Position numbers and translations under genes: made by a program
Assembly (NCBI GenBank): GCA_002425415.1
Contig: DIMG01000024.1
Location: 12,354 to 76,353 of the forward strand
DNA length: 64,000 bases
Direction: 5' to 3'
Source: Micavibrio sp. UBA5572
GTDB taxonomy: Bacteria > Pseudomonadota > Alphaproteobacteria > Micavibrionales > Micavibrionaceae
The notes under the pieces: generated by a model
What the model was told of the DNA's origin: nothing
Seen by the model: the letters and a program-made list of their open reading frames with translations, nothing else
The model's database searches: none
Shown here: positions 1-7,427 of the stretch, piece after piece
Layout: every line of letters begins with the position of its first letter
Numbering within the stretch: position 1 is the stretch's first letter

Positions 1-107
1 CGACCAAAACGGAATTTGAAAAAACAAAGCCCGATCATGATCCACAAGGCCAAAACGGTTAAAGGTTGGAATAGAGACCAAAAGATTTTTGCAATCATAA
101 AAAACAT
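1..107 (-). CDS. YdcF/ElyC-like membrane protein, N-terminal fragment (cut by window edge)
   Basis: Only the first 35 codons lie in the window; the gene continues beyond position 1. The visible peptide starts MFFMIAKIFWSLFQPLT and is one hydrophobic helix with an aromatic, proline-containing start followed by a small basic loop (KFRFG). This is how DUF218 (YdcF/SanA/ElyC) proteins, linked to envelope and peptidoglycan-precursor metabolism, usually begin. The start is 8 bases after the stop of the upstream permease gene, so it is probably the last gene of the ABC operon. The family call rests on a short fragment and is tentative. Confidence 0.45.
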   Translation of the reverse strand, partial: MFFMIAKIFWSLFQPLTVLALWIMIGLCFFKFRFG

Positions 108-115
108 AATGAATA

Positions 116-901
116 TTAACCCCTCACCCCGAAACGACTTCCTGATTCATAGTGGCGCAAACCTATTTTAAAAAACGAAATAGCCATCACAGCATAAGCC
201 AACGTTCCCAAAATAGCGAATCCCAAAAGAGGAAAATGATGAGTGAAAACAAATTCAATTGGAACATGACTCATCAAGCTGACAGGAATAGCGGTCAAAG
301 CAATGACTTTGAAAACTCCACTAAAAACCGGAGCCGGTCTTGAGGCCATTAAACTAAAATTAAAATAGATTTCTTCTGCAGAAGCAAAATACTGCTTTAG
401 CCAAAATCCGAATGTCGCAAATAACAAAACACCACTGGCAAAAACCACACTTCCCATTACAAGAAACAACGGAACAAAAACCAATGACATTCCGAAATGG
501 ACACCACAAAAAATTATCAGGCCAGTCCCGAATAACAATTCACCCAACCCCGTATTTTTTGAGCTGCTGATCGCCGCAGATAACAAAACTGGGCGCGGAA
601 GAGTAAGATAAGAATCAAATTCACCATGATCTATTTGTTCGGGAATTGTCCGTAAACCAAATGCCAACAAAGACACTATTCCCCAACACGAAATCGACAG
701 GCCATACGCAAAAAAAGCATGTTGCATCGTCCATCCGGAAATGTCCGGAGAAATAGAAAAAACAACCGTCCAGACAGGAATGTAAATTGAATGGGTTATC
801 ACACTAAAAAAAGCACGAACCAACATCGCCCCGCGTTGGGATGTTGCCGATTTGAACGTCATTCCCAGCAAAGCCCAAAAGAACCGAAGATTAGCCACCA
901 T
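116..901 (-). CDS. ABC-2 type export permease (COG4587/COG3694-like)
   Basis: A 261-residue integral membrane protein with about six hydrophobic segments. It is one of two non-identical permeases encoded directly after an ATPase gene, an arrangement typical of the COG4586/COG4587/COG3694 ABC-2 exporters of unknown substrate. The ATG overlaps the end of the previous permease gene by 11 bases and is preceded by GGAGG, which supports this start and translational coupling. The two permeases probably form a heterodimer in the inner membrane driven by the ATPase at 1676-2665. The substrate cannot be told from the sequence. Confidence 0.8.
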   Translation of the reverse strand: MVANLRFFWALLGMTFKSATSQRGAMLVRAFFSVITHSIYIPVWTVVFSISPDISGWTMQHAFFAYGLSISCWGIVSLLAFGLRTIPEQIDHGEFDSYLTLPRPVLLSAAISSSKNTGLGELLFGTGLIIFCGVHFGMSLVFVPLFLVMGSVVFASGVLLFATFGFWLKQYFASAEEIYFNFSLMASRPAPVFSGVFKVIALTAIPVSLMSHVPIEFVFTHHFPLLGFAILGTLAYAVMAISFFKIGLRHYESGSRFGVRG

Positions 902-1679
902 TTACCTCCACCTTTTTCAAGCAAATTTGATAAAGGCCGCTCAATGCAACAACGATAATTGCAATCCAAAACAGTTGCAAAAGAAAGAGCTCGATAAAAG
1001 AATCTCCTGTATTGGGTAAAAGAAAGCCCGCGTTATTTCCCACCATAGCAGCAAAAGGCAAAAACTTTAAAATCTGAGGAAAAAAGAAATCAGGATACAA
1101 AGAAATTGGCGCGTACATCCCGCCCAATAAAATCATGACTTTTTGATAGGAGTGATAGATAAAGACAGCATCATTTGTCCAGAATGTACTTAAGCCGCAA
1201 CCAATCTGGAATAATAAGTGCAAGACAGATGCGCTGAGTAACAGTGCCATAATAGGGAGTAAAACAGATGTCCCGCAATCAGGAACGTTCCCAATCAGCA
1301 AATAAAGAAATGGAATACCAAAAATAAAATAAATCAGAATATTTCCACACAAGGCTCCAAAACCTTCTGAAAACCGCATCCATAAATATGGCATGGGCCG
1401 ATTAAGAAAATATCCGATATTTCCTGATCGGACATCATCATCAATGGTTACAAAAATTCTTGGTGACAGAAAAACCATCAATTGCGACAACCCGATATAC
1501 CAGCTCATATCTGTTAAAGAAATCCCGTCCGGAGTGTGACCGTTGGCATAAATAACCCGCCACATTTGAATCATAACCCAAGCCAACAGCATAAAAATCA
1601 GGAAGCGGGTGAACGCTCTTAAACGATTTTTTAAATGGTCTCCAAACGAGATACGGGCAAAATGAAAATATTTAATCAT
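891..1679 (-). CDS. ABC-2 type export permease (partner subunit)
   Basis: A 262-residue polytopic membrane protein with six predicted hydrophobic stretches and a basic, aromatic N-terminus (MIKYFHFARISFGDHLKNR). It overlaps the ATPase stop by four bases (ATGA) and the next permease by 11 bases, so the three genes are tightly coupled. Family knowledge places such pairs as the transmembrane half of an ABC-2 exporter. Nothing in the sequence shows the cargo. Confidence 0.8.
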   Translation of the reverse strand: MIKYFHFARISFGDHLKNRLRAFTRFLIFMLLAWVMIQMWRVIYANGHTPDGISLTDMSWYIGLSQLMVFLSPRIFVTIDDDVRSGNIGYFLNRPMPYLWMRFSEGFGALCGNILIYFIFGIPFLYLLIGNVPDCGTSVLLPIMALLLSASVLHLLFQIGCGLSTFWTNDAVFIYHSYQKVMILLGGMYAPISLYPDFFFPQILKFLPFAAMVGNNAGFLLPNTGDSFIELFLLQLFWIAIIVVALSGLYQICLKKVEVNGG

Positions 1680-2665
1680 GAAGACGCTAACCGCCCTGCA
1701 CCATTGGCATAAATAGATTTGATAATGTCTTCCATTGGGGGATCTTCAACCGTAATATCGACTAAAGCACTTTTTTGCATAGCTTGTTGCAAAAAAAACT
1801 CAACAGATGTTCGGGATGTATCGACTTTGATTTTCAGTACATGGGGGCGGGCTTCGATAACGTCAACACCCGCCATGCGCACATCAATTTCTGTTTCTTT
1901 CATTGCCAGATGAACAATTTTTTCACGAATATAACCCGACCTTAAATCCCGCACAGGCTGATCCATCACCAAATGGCCATGGTCGATCACAATCACACGG
2001 TCACAAACCCGTTCCATATCGCCCGTATCATGCGATGTTAAAAGAACCGTTGTTCCGTCTTCATCTGATGCCCGCTTTACCAGATCCCGAATAACACCCT
2101 TGGACACAACATCAAGCCCCACAGTCGGTTCATCCAGAAACAGGATTTTAGGCCGATGCAAAAGGCTGGCGATAATCTCGCATTTCATTCTTTCGCCCAA
2201 AGAGAGTTGGCGAACTGGTTTTTCGATAATTTCGCCGGCATCAAATTCGCCCACCAGACTCTTAACCCGTGTTTTGTAATCATTCCGCCCCATCTCATAG
2301 GCATAAGACAACAGTTCAAATGTATCTTTGGCGGGTAAATGATACCATAATTGAGACCGTTGTCCGAATACAGTCCCGATCTGGAAGGCAAGCTTCTGAC
2401 GGTCTATCCAAGGTGTAAACCCGCCAATTTCAACCAAACCCGTGTCGGGATACAAAATTCCGGACAAAATTTTGATGGTTGTGGACTTTCCCGCACCGTT
2501 GGGCCCCACAAAAGCAACCTTTTCCCCCTCGTTCAAGGAAAAGCCAATCCCGTCAACGGCCTGAACCTGTTGGTATTCTGGACAAATAAATGACCGGATC
2601 AGGCTGGTTTTCTTCCTGATTTTGAAGAATTTATGCAGATTTTCAACGCGAACAGAGGTTTTCAT
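1676..2665 (-). CDS. ABC transporter ATP-binding protein (COG4586-like)
   Basis: ATPase of 329 residues. Walker A GPNGAGKST is at about residues 54-62, the signature is LSLGERMKCE and Walker B with D-loop is ILFLDEPTVGLD. The long N-terminal extension before the core (VRVENLHKFFKIRKK...) and the C-terminal regulatory tail are typical of COG4586 proteins that work with two ABC-2 permeases. I start it at ATG 2665; an in-frame TTG at 2686 would add seven residues. It is the first gene of a minus-strand operon with the two permeases and a YdcF-like gene. Confidence 0.88.
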   Translation of the reverse strand: MKTSVRVENLHKFFKIRKKTSLIRSFICPEYQQVQAVDGIGFSLNEGEKVAFVGPNGAGKSTTIKILSGILYPDTGLVEIGGFTPWIDRQKLAFQIGTVFGQRSQLWYHLPAKDTFELLSYAYEMGRNDYKTRVKSLVGEFDAGEIIEKPVRQLSLGERMKCEIIASLLHRPKILFLDEPTVGLDVVSKGVIRDLVKRASDEDGTTVLLTSHDTGDMERVCDRVIVIDHGHLVMDQPVRDLRSGYIREKIVHLAMKETEIDVRMAGVDVIEARPHVLKIKVDTSRTSVEFFLQQAMQKSALVDITVEDPPMEDIIKSIYANGAGRLASS

Positions 2666-2772
2666 CCCCCAGATATAGCCCGTCAAAACTTTTTAATCAA
2701 AGGCACTGGACGAACTCTCCACAAAAATGTAAAAAGGCCAAAGTTTCAACCAAAGTACAAATACCATTCAAC

Positions 2773-2862
2773 GGGTGAGTGGCAGAGCGGTTGAATGCAC
2801 CAGTCTTGAAAACTGGCGTGGGTGCAAGCCCATCGTGAGTTCGAATCTCACCTCACCCGCCA
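2773..2862 (+). tRNA. tRNA-Ser(TGA)
   Basis: A 90-nt class II tRNA. The acceptor stem GGGTGAG (2773-2779) pairs with CTCACCC (2852-2858), the T-arm is GTGAG/CTCAC around TTCGAAT (2835-2851), and the CCA end is encoded. The anticodon stem CCAGT/ACTGG holds loop CTTGAAA with anticodon TGA at 2807-2809. The long variable arm between anticodon and T-arms is as expected for serine tRNA. It lies alone between the ABC operon and moeB. Confidence 0.97.
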
Positions 2863-2962
2863 TTCTTATATCCAAAACTAATCTCTGCTGCCATAATGCC
2901 TTCTTATGCAATAATCTTTAATTTTTCAAATGAACCTTCTAAAGAATGAATAAGAAAACATT

Positions 2963-4066
2963 ATGAACAACGAGCAACGCTATAGAAAACAAATTAATCT
3001 TCCCGAGATTGGTGAAGATGGACAAAAAAGACTTAGAAATGCATCAATCCTATGCGTGGGTGCAGGAGGCCTTGGCTCCCCTGCTCTTCTATATTTAGCC
3101 GCCGCCGGCATAGGGCAAATTGGAATAATTGACTTTGATCGAATTGAGGTAAGTAACTTACAAAGACAAATTTTATTCGAAACCAAAGATATCGGACAAT
3201 CTAAAGCCACTCACGCAAAAGGAAAACTTTTAGCTCTGAACCCCGATATTATTGTTGAAGCTTATGATGAACAGCTCAACGCTCAGAATATTAAAGCGCT
3301 GTTTCAGTCTTACGATCTGATTATTGACGGAACAGATAATTTTGAAACAAAATTCCTGATAAATGACGCTGCGGTCAAGTATAACAAGCCATGGATTTAT
3401 GGGGCTATTCAGGGATTTGATGGCCAAGTCGCTGTTTTTGATGCTACGCAGGGGTCTTGTTACCGATGCCTATATCCTGACAAACCAAAAACCCACATTA
3501 CCAACTGCGCAGAATCCGGTGTCATCGGTGCTGTGGCAGGAATAACCGGAGTTACACAAGCATTACAAGCCATTCAAATAATTGCACACCATGAAAGCTT
3601 TTTACCCCTGATAGGAAAGTTATGGGTACTGGATAGTCATACTATGGAGTCCAAAATTTTAAACATTCCTAGAAATTCAAACTGCCCATCTTGCTCTCGA
3701 CGTCATGAAGAGATTGTTTTAAATTTTTCTTCGCCGGTTTGTGGGTTTATTCCAGAAGTTACATACGACCAAGTAATTCAGATGAGTGACATCATTCTAA
3801 TTGATGTGAGAGAACAAGAAGAATGGGATTCAGGACATATCGAAAACTCCACCCATTTTCCACTCTCAAAGTTGGCAGCAGGTCATATTCCAGATTGCGC
3901 CATGGATAAAGATATTATTCTATTTTGCCAAAGAGGGGTGCGCAGTTTAGAAGCCGCCCAAATACTTAAAGAACAGGGGTTTTCTAATCTTTACAGCCTG
4001 TCCGGTGGTTATGAAGACTGGATTAAAAAAGACCAGCCATACTTGAAAAACGGAACAAAAGTCTGA
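2963..4066 (+). CDS. moeB: MoeB/ThiF-type adenylyltransferase fused to a rhodanese domain
   Basis: Adenylates the C-terminal Gly-Gly of MoaD (encoded nearby at 6142-6396) and can pass sulfur to it. Residues about 1-245 are the ThiF/MoeB fold: nucleotide loop GAGGLGS at 33-39, IDFDRIEVSNLQRQ at 56-69, Cys182 in the adenylation region, and two zinc pairs C166/C169 and C241/C244. Residues about 260-365 are a rhodanese domain with active-site loop FCQRGVRS (Cys322). This layout resembles MOCS3/Uba4 and bacterial MoeZ/MoeBR proteins. The 3' end overlaps the convergent TSUP gene by 44 bases. It is the only cofactor gene in this region outside the main minus-strand operon and moeA. A role in thiamine or tRNA sulfur transfer is also possible. 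Confidence 0.9.
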   Translation: MNNEQRYRKQINLPEIGEDGQKRLRNASILCVGAGGLGSPALLYLAAAGIGQIGIIDFDRIEVSNLQRQILFETKDIGQSKATHAKGKLLALNPDIIVEAYDEQLNAQNIKALFQSYDLIIDGTDNFETKFLINDAAVKYNKPWIYGAIQGFDGQVAVFDATQGSCYRCLYPDKPKTHITNCAESGVIGAVAGITGVTQALQAIQIIAHHESFLPLIGKLWVLDSHTMESKILNIPRNSNCPSCSRRHEEIVLNFSSPVCGFIPEVTYDQVIQMSDIILIDVREQEEWDSGHIENSTHFPLSKLAAGHIPDCAMDKDIILFCQRGVRSLEAAQILKEQGFSNLYSLSGGYEDWIKKDQPYLKNGTKV

Positions 4067-4805
4067 TCGCAACATACAAAATCAGGAATGCCGTCAATTT
4101 TTTTATGAGCTTCTTATTAAGACGTTCTGACCCGATCCATGACCCGATCTGACCACCAATTAGGACAGCAGGAAACACTGCCCAATAAGAGAAAATGGGC
4201 AGCATCATGTCGACTTCATCAAGTTTCATAGACTGTCCTACTAAACCGGAAAATGAATTAACCAAAATAAATAAACTGCAAGTTCCTGCAATATTTTTGG
4301 AATTTCCCCAGTTTAATAAATGAAGGACAGGGGCAAGAAAAATTCCGCCGCCGATGCCGGTTATTCCAGCAAGAAACCCAAGGCCAGTGCCGATAATCGG
4401 TGGTAACGCCGAAAACAATGGTGATGGATTTTTTTCTGAAACAAACAGAGAATCTTTTTCTCTTTCTTTCTCTGGCCAAAGCATTTTCAAGGCTGATAAA
4501 AAAAGACTAATGCCCAAAATCCCTACAAAAACAATTTCAGGAATATGAATGAGTCCCCCGACCCATGCAGCAGGTATGGAAAAAACAATCCATGGCAGTA
4601 TTTTTTTAATCTGAATATGGCGACTTTTTGAGAACCGCCAAACGCCTCCACTTACAACCAAAAGATTACAGGACAATGCAATCAAGGGAAGAATTTTATA
4701 ATCTGTATCATTCAGAACCAACAATGCATTATAAGTTGATCCGCCTCCAAAACCAACGCAGGCATATAAAAACGCCGTCACTAAAAACAAAATAGGAAGA
4801 ACCAT
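4023..4805 (-). CDS. TSUP (TauE/SafE) family membrane transporter
   Basis: A 260-residue protein with about eight hydrophobic helices and the Gly-rich paired repeats of the TSUP family (CVGFGGGSTYNALL near the start and AGITGIGGGIFLAPVL in the second half). TSUP proteins move sulfite, organosulfonates or related anions across the inner membrane. Here it is the last gene of the molybdenum-cofactor operon, 6 bases after the previous stop, so a link to sulfur or oxyanion handling for the cofactor is an inference from position only. Its 3' end overlaps the convergent moeB by 44 bases. Confidence 0.8.
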   Translation of the reverse strand: MVLPILFLVTAFLYACVGFGGGSTYNALLVLNDTDYKILPLIALSCNLLVVSGGVWRFSKSRHIQIKKILPWIVFSIPAAWVGGLIHIPEIVFVGILGISLFLSALKMLWPEKEREKDSLFVSEKNPSPLFSALPPIIGTGLGFLAGITGIGGGIFLAPVLHLLNWGNSKNIAGTCSLFILVNSFSGLVGQSMKLDEVDMMLPIFSYWAVFPAVLIGGQIGSWIGSERLNKKLIKKLTAFLILYVAIRLLFRFSSMAGLF

Positions 4806-4811
4806 AGTTTT

Positions 4812-5138
4812 TTAGTCTTTCTTCCTAGAACGTGTGTCAGACTTTACATCCACTTGAACAAAAATTTTAAGGTTATCTTGCAATAAAAAAATTCCGTCAC
4901 GACTTTTTCCCATCTCGGATAATTCTTGAATTTTAGGATTTGGAAGTTGCAAAGAAAACGCAAAACCCTCTGTAAGATCCAGAACCATTTCACCACTTTG
5001 CACCGGAAAAATTGCAAATGAAACTTTCTGACCGGAAATAAGCAAGCTTTCAATCAATTTTTTGTCAACAATCAAAGATTTCAGCTCTTCTTCAGATATT
5101 TTGAATGTCACAGATTGTGATGAAAATTTTATATTCAT
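4812..5138 (-). CDS. Small conserved-looking protein of the Moco operon, function unknown
   Basis: A soluble protein of 108 residues with no cysteine. It begins MNIKFSSQSVTFKISEEE and is rich in beta-type segments. I chose ATG 5138 because it overlaps the mobA stop as ATGA and has AGAGG upstream; an earlier in-frame codon at 5159 would lie inside mobA. It sits between mobA and the TSUP gene in a tightly packed operon, so it is probably made with the cofactor enzymes. The opening resembles, from memory, small DUF7009-type proteins found near molybdenum genes, but I cannot confirm that. No catalytic motif is visible. Confidence 0.65.
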   Translation of the reverse strand: MNIKFSSQSVTFKISEEELKSLIVDKKLIESLLISGQKVSFAIFPVQSGEMVLDLTEGFAFSLQLPNPKIQELSEMGKSRDGIFLLQDNLKIFVQVDVKSDTRSRKKD

Positions 5139-5656
5139 GCGTTTATAACCTCTGCCCAATCTTCAGGTGTATTGGCATTTTTCATGCAAGAAAAAAATGA
5201 TTCAGGAACTTTAATCGGATTAATATTCAATTCATCCAGCATTTTTCGTACAGAGTAAGCCTGTGTTTTTTTATGCGGTGCGGGTATATAAGCAGGAAGT
5301 GGAGAGTCTTTAAAATAAGCCCCTTCAGAATGTTTTAACAATAAATTCAAAATATCCTGATTCAAAAAGGGCATATCCACGGGAATAAAAAGAAATCCTT
5401 TTGTCTCTGGATTTGCGCAAATAATATCTTCTATTGCTTTGGCGGGTCCTTGATAATCCATTTTATCAGGAACGCAGGTATAATTTTTTACTGAACCACT
5501 GATAATAATTTTGTTAAATCCAGCATCTCTCAAGATTTGTTGCATATGTTCAATCAGGGGCCTTCCCCCAAAGGAAAGCAAAGCCTTGTTACTCCCCATG
5601 CGGCTTGATCGTCCACCAGCCAGAATAACACCAGCAAGATCATTTCTATCCTGCAT
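5135..5656 (-). CDS. mobA: Molybdenum cofactor guanylyltransferase MobA
   Basis: Transfers GMP from GTP to Mo-molybdopterin to give the bis-MGD form that nitrate reductase NarG needs. The nucleotidyltransferase signature GVILAGGRSSRMG and the downstream K-ALL-FGGRPLIEH stretch are diagnostic, and VDMPFL provides the metal-binding Asp. I start at ATG 5656 (173 residues), which has GGAG nine bases upstream and overlaps the end of moaE by 11 bases; an upstream in-frame start at 5710 is less likely. It is slightly shorter than E. coli MobA. Cotranscribed with moaA-moaCB-moaD-moaE. Confidence 0.9.
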   Translation of the reverse strand: MQDRNDLAGVILAGGRSSRMGSNKALLSFGGRPLIEHMQQILRDAGFNKIIISGSVKNYTCVPDKMDYQGPAKAIEDIICANPETKGFLFIPVDMPFLNQDILNLLLKHSEGAYFKDSPLPAYIPAPHKKTQAYSVRKMLDELNINPIKVPESFFSCMKNANTPEDWAEVINA

Positions 5657-6140
5657 GTCTCTTTTCTCCACATCGACCACAACAGACAAGGCTTTCTTGG
5701 GCTTCAACATTCAGGGAATGTCCTGGCAACCAATCGCTGGCTCCTTCTACATAATGTTCTTTCTTCCAGACAGGTGCGCGTTTTTTAATTTCTTCAATCA
5801 CAAAACGGCACGCCTCAAAACTATCAGCGCGATGCGGAGAACTCACAGCAATAACAATGCTAATGCCCCCAACATCCAAGACCCCGTGAAAATGAGAGAC
5901 AAAATATCGTGTTCCAGGCCAAATCCCTTGCGCCTCAGAACAAATATCCTGAAAAGTCTTATTGGCAAGTCCCTCATGAACATCATAAGTGATGCCGGTT
6001 ACGTTTCGACCTTCATGATGATTACGAACTATGCCGATAAACGTATCAATTGCTCCCTGAATAGGATCAGAGACAAAAGAAATTGCTTTTGCAGGATCAA
6101 TCACCGTTGTACTGATTTCAGTCAAGATATGTTCCGTCAT
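5646..6140 (-). CDS. moaE: Molybdopterin synthase catalytic subunit MoaE
   Basis: Large subunit of molybdopterin synthase, which converts cPMP to molybdopterin with sulfur delivered by MoaD thiocarboxylate. Family landmarks are FIGIVRNHHEGRNVTGITYD, the H-x-HG-LDVG segment, VSSPHRADSFEACRF and the catalytic-region lysines in IKKRAPVWKKEHY. The start is ATG 6140, one base after the moaD stop; an earlier GTG at 6152 is inside moaD. The C-terminus (CCGRCGEKRHAG) adds three cysteines of unknown relevance. Confidence 0.93.
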   Translation of the reverse strand: MTEHILTEISTTVIDPAKAISFVSDPIQGAIDTFIGIVRNHHEGRNVTGITYDVHEGLANKTFQDICSEAQGIWPGTRYFVSHFHGVLDVGGISIVIAVSSPHRADSFEACRFVIEEIKKRAPVWKKEHYVEGASDWLPGHSLNVEAQESLVCCGRCGEKRHAG

Positions 6141-6141
6141 A

Positions 6142-6396
6142 TTAACCGCCACAAACCGGAGGTAAAATTGATAAATTCATAGAATCTTGGATAACGTACT
6201 CTTTTGGCAATATCCCTACATCATTTGCCAACACCGAGCTTTCTACAAGATTTCTGTGTTTATCACCAATATTTATGATGAGCGCCGACTTAATCTCATC
6301 CGCAAAGCTTCCGGCATGAATCTCAATATCGATCACGTTACCAAACTGGCGAAACATGCCGAAACATTTGATAGAAATTTTTATCGTCTTCCCCAT
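6142..6396 (-). CDS. moaD: Molybdopterin synthase sulfur carrier subunit MoaD
   Basis: An 84-residue ubiquitin-like sulfur carrier. It ends in CGG, giving the C-terminal Gly-Gly that is adenylated by MoeB and converted to the thiocarboxylate. The beta-grasp opening IKISIKCFGMFRQFG and the late NLSILPPVCGG fit MoaD. It lies between moaCB (2-base gap) and moaE (1-base gap), with GGAG in front of the ATG. Partner of MoaE (5646-6140) and probably of the MoeB-rhodanese at 2963-4066. Confidence 0.92.
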   Translation of the reverse strand: MGKTIKISIKCFGMFRQFGNVIDIEIHAGSFADEIKSALIINIGDKHRNLVESSVLANDVGILPKEYVIQDSMNLSILPPVCGG

Positions 6397-6398
6397 AT

Positions 6399-7424
6399 TT
6401 ATGCTCCGTATCCTTGTTTTTTTATCTTGTTCAAAGCATCACCAATAAAAGGAGAAATAATATCCCAGCATTCTTGAACCGCTTTAGGACTTCCTGGAAA
6501 AGCAATCACAAGTGTTGAGCCCAGCATTCCGGCTGTCATACGAGACAGCCATGCCGTATCAGTAAAGTTCAAGCTTTCTGCCCGCAAAAGATCGCCAAAC
6601 CCATCAAGCATCTTGTCACAGATCTCTTCCATTACATCAGGAGTGACATCGCGTGGCCCGGGTCCTGTACCACCCGAAGCAATCACAATATCAGAATGAA
6701 ATTCAGCACAATGCGTTTTCAGCGTTTCTGAAATTGTCTGGGAATCATCCGGTATAACCTTATATTCAGTGACCTCTGCGCCAGATGATTCAAGAAGCTT
6801 GACCAGAAGCAAGCCGGATTGATCCTGATAAGTCCCTGTAGACGCACGATCACTCATAACAATAACGCCTGCTTTTCGTTCGGACAAAAACTTAGAATCA
6901 GGTAATTGTTCGAATAACCAATCGGGGATACCCTCTGGATTGACCCACACACCGCTTTTTCCTCCGGTCTTAATGAGTAACTTTATTCCTTCTATAGATA
7001 AGTTTGGGTCTACGCCCTTGGTTAGATCCCAGATTGTCAACAAGGCTGAACTCACACCGGATAACGCTTCCATTTCTACACCGGTTTTGGCATAGGCGGC
7101 TGCTTGAGCATAGACAGTAATAGAGTGTTGAATGTCATCCAGATGACAATGGATTGTCACCTGATCGAGTGGCAGCGTATGACACATCGGAATCATATCC
7201 GGTGTCTTTTTTGCTCCCATTATTCCGGCCGCTTCTGCCAAAGCCAAAACATTCCCTTTTGGTAGTGTCCCATTTTGAATAGCTTTAAACGCTCCGGCAC
7301 TCATAGTAATTGTTCCACAAGCGACTGCTCTGCGGCGTGTCGGGCGTTTTCTTCCGACATCAATCATTCTGAAATTTTCCTCACTTGCCGTTGGAAAACG
7401 AATAATTTTTTCTTCTTTTAACAT
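6399..7424 (-). CDS. moaCB: Bifunctional MoaC-MoaB/Mog protein (fusion)
   Basis: A 341-residue fusion of two cofactor enzymes. Residues about 18-160 are MoaC, which with MoaA makes cPMP from GTP: MCHTLPLDQV (His82), VEMEALSGVSSAL, and IWDLTKG with Asp133 and Lys136 matching the catalytic pair. Residues about 183-341 are MoaB/MogA, which adenylates molybdopterin for molybdate insertion: AGVIVMSDRASTGTY and ASGGTGPGPRDVTPD. Such MoaC/MoaB fusions are known in some bacteria. AGGAGG lies before the ATG. No separate moaB or mog was seen in the window, so the fused domain may be the only copy here. Confidence 0.93.
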   Translation of the reverse strand: MLKEEKIIRFPTASEENFRMIDVGRKRPTRRRAVACGTITMSAGAFKAIQNGTLPKGNVLALAEAAGIMGAKKTPDMIPMCHTLPLDQVTIHCHLDDIQHSITVYAQAAAYAKTGVEMEALSGVSSALLTIWDLTKGVDPNLSIEGIKLLIKTGGKSGVWVNPEGIPDWLFEQLPDSKFLSERKAGVIVMSDRASTGTYQDQSGLLLVKLLESSGAEVTEYKVIPDDSQTISETLKTHCAEFHSDIVIASGGTGPGPRDVTPDVMEEICDKMLDGFGDLLRAESLNFTDTAWLSRMTAGMLGSTLVIAFPGSPKAVQECWDIISPFIGDALNKIKKQGYGA

Positions 7425-7427
7425 GGT

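Noticed and set aside
2773..2962. tRNA-Ser as an integration site for a mobile island starting at moeB
   Set aside because: No integrase, no repeated tRNA 3' end was noticed downstream, and the following genes form ordinary metabolic operons.
5511..6182. Plus-strand open frame across mobA and moaE
   Set aside because: Antisense to two clearly recognised genes, no ribosome-binding site or family resemblance.
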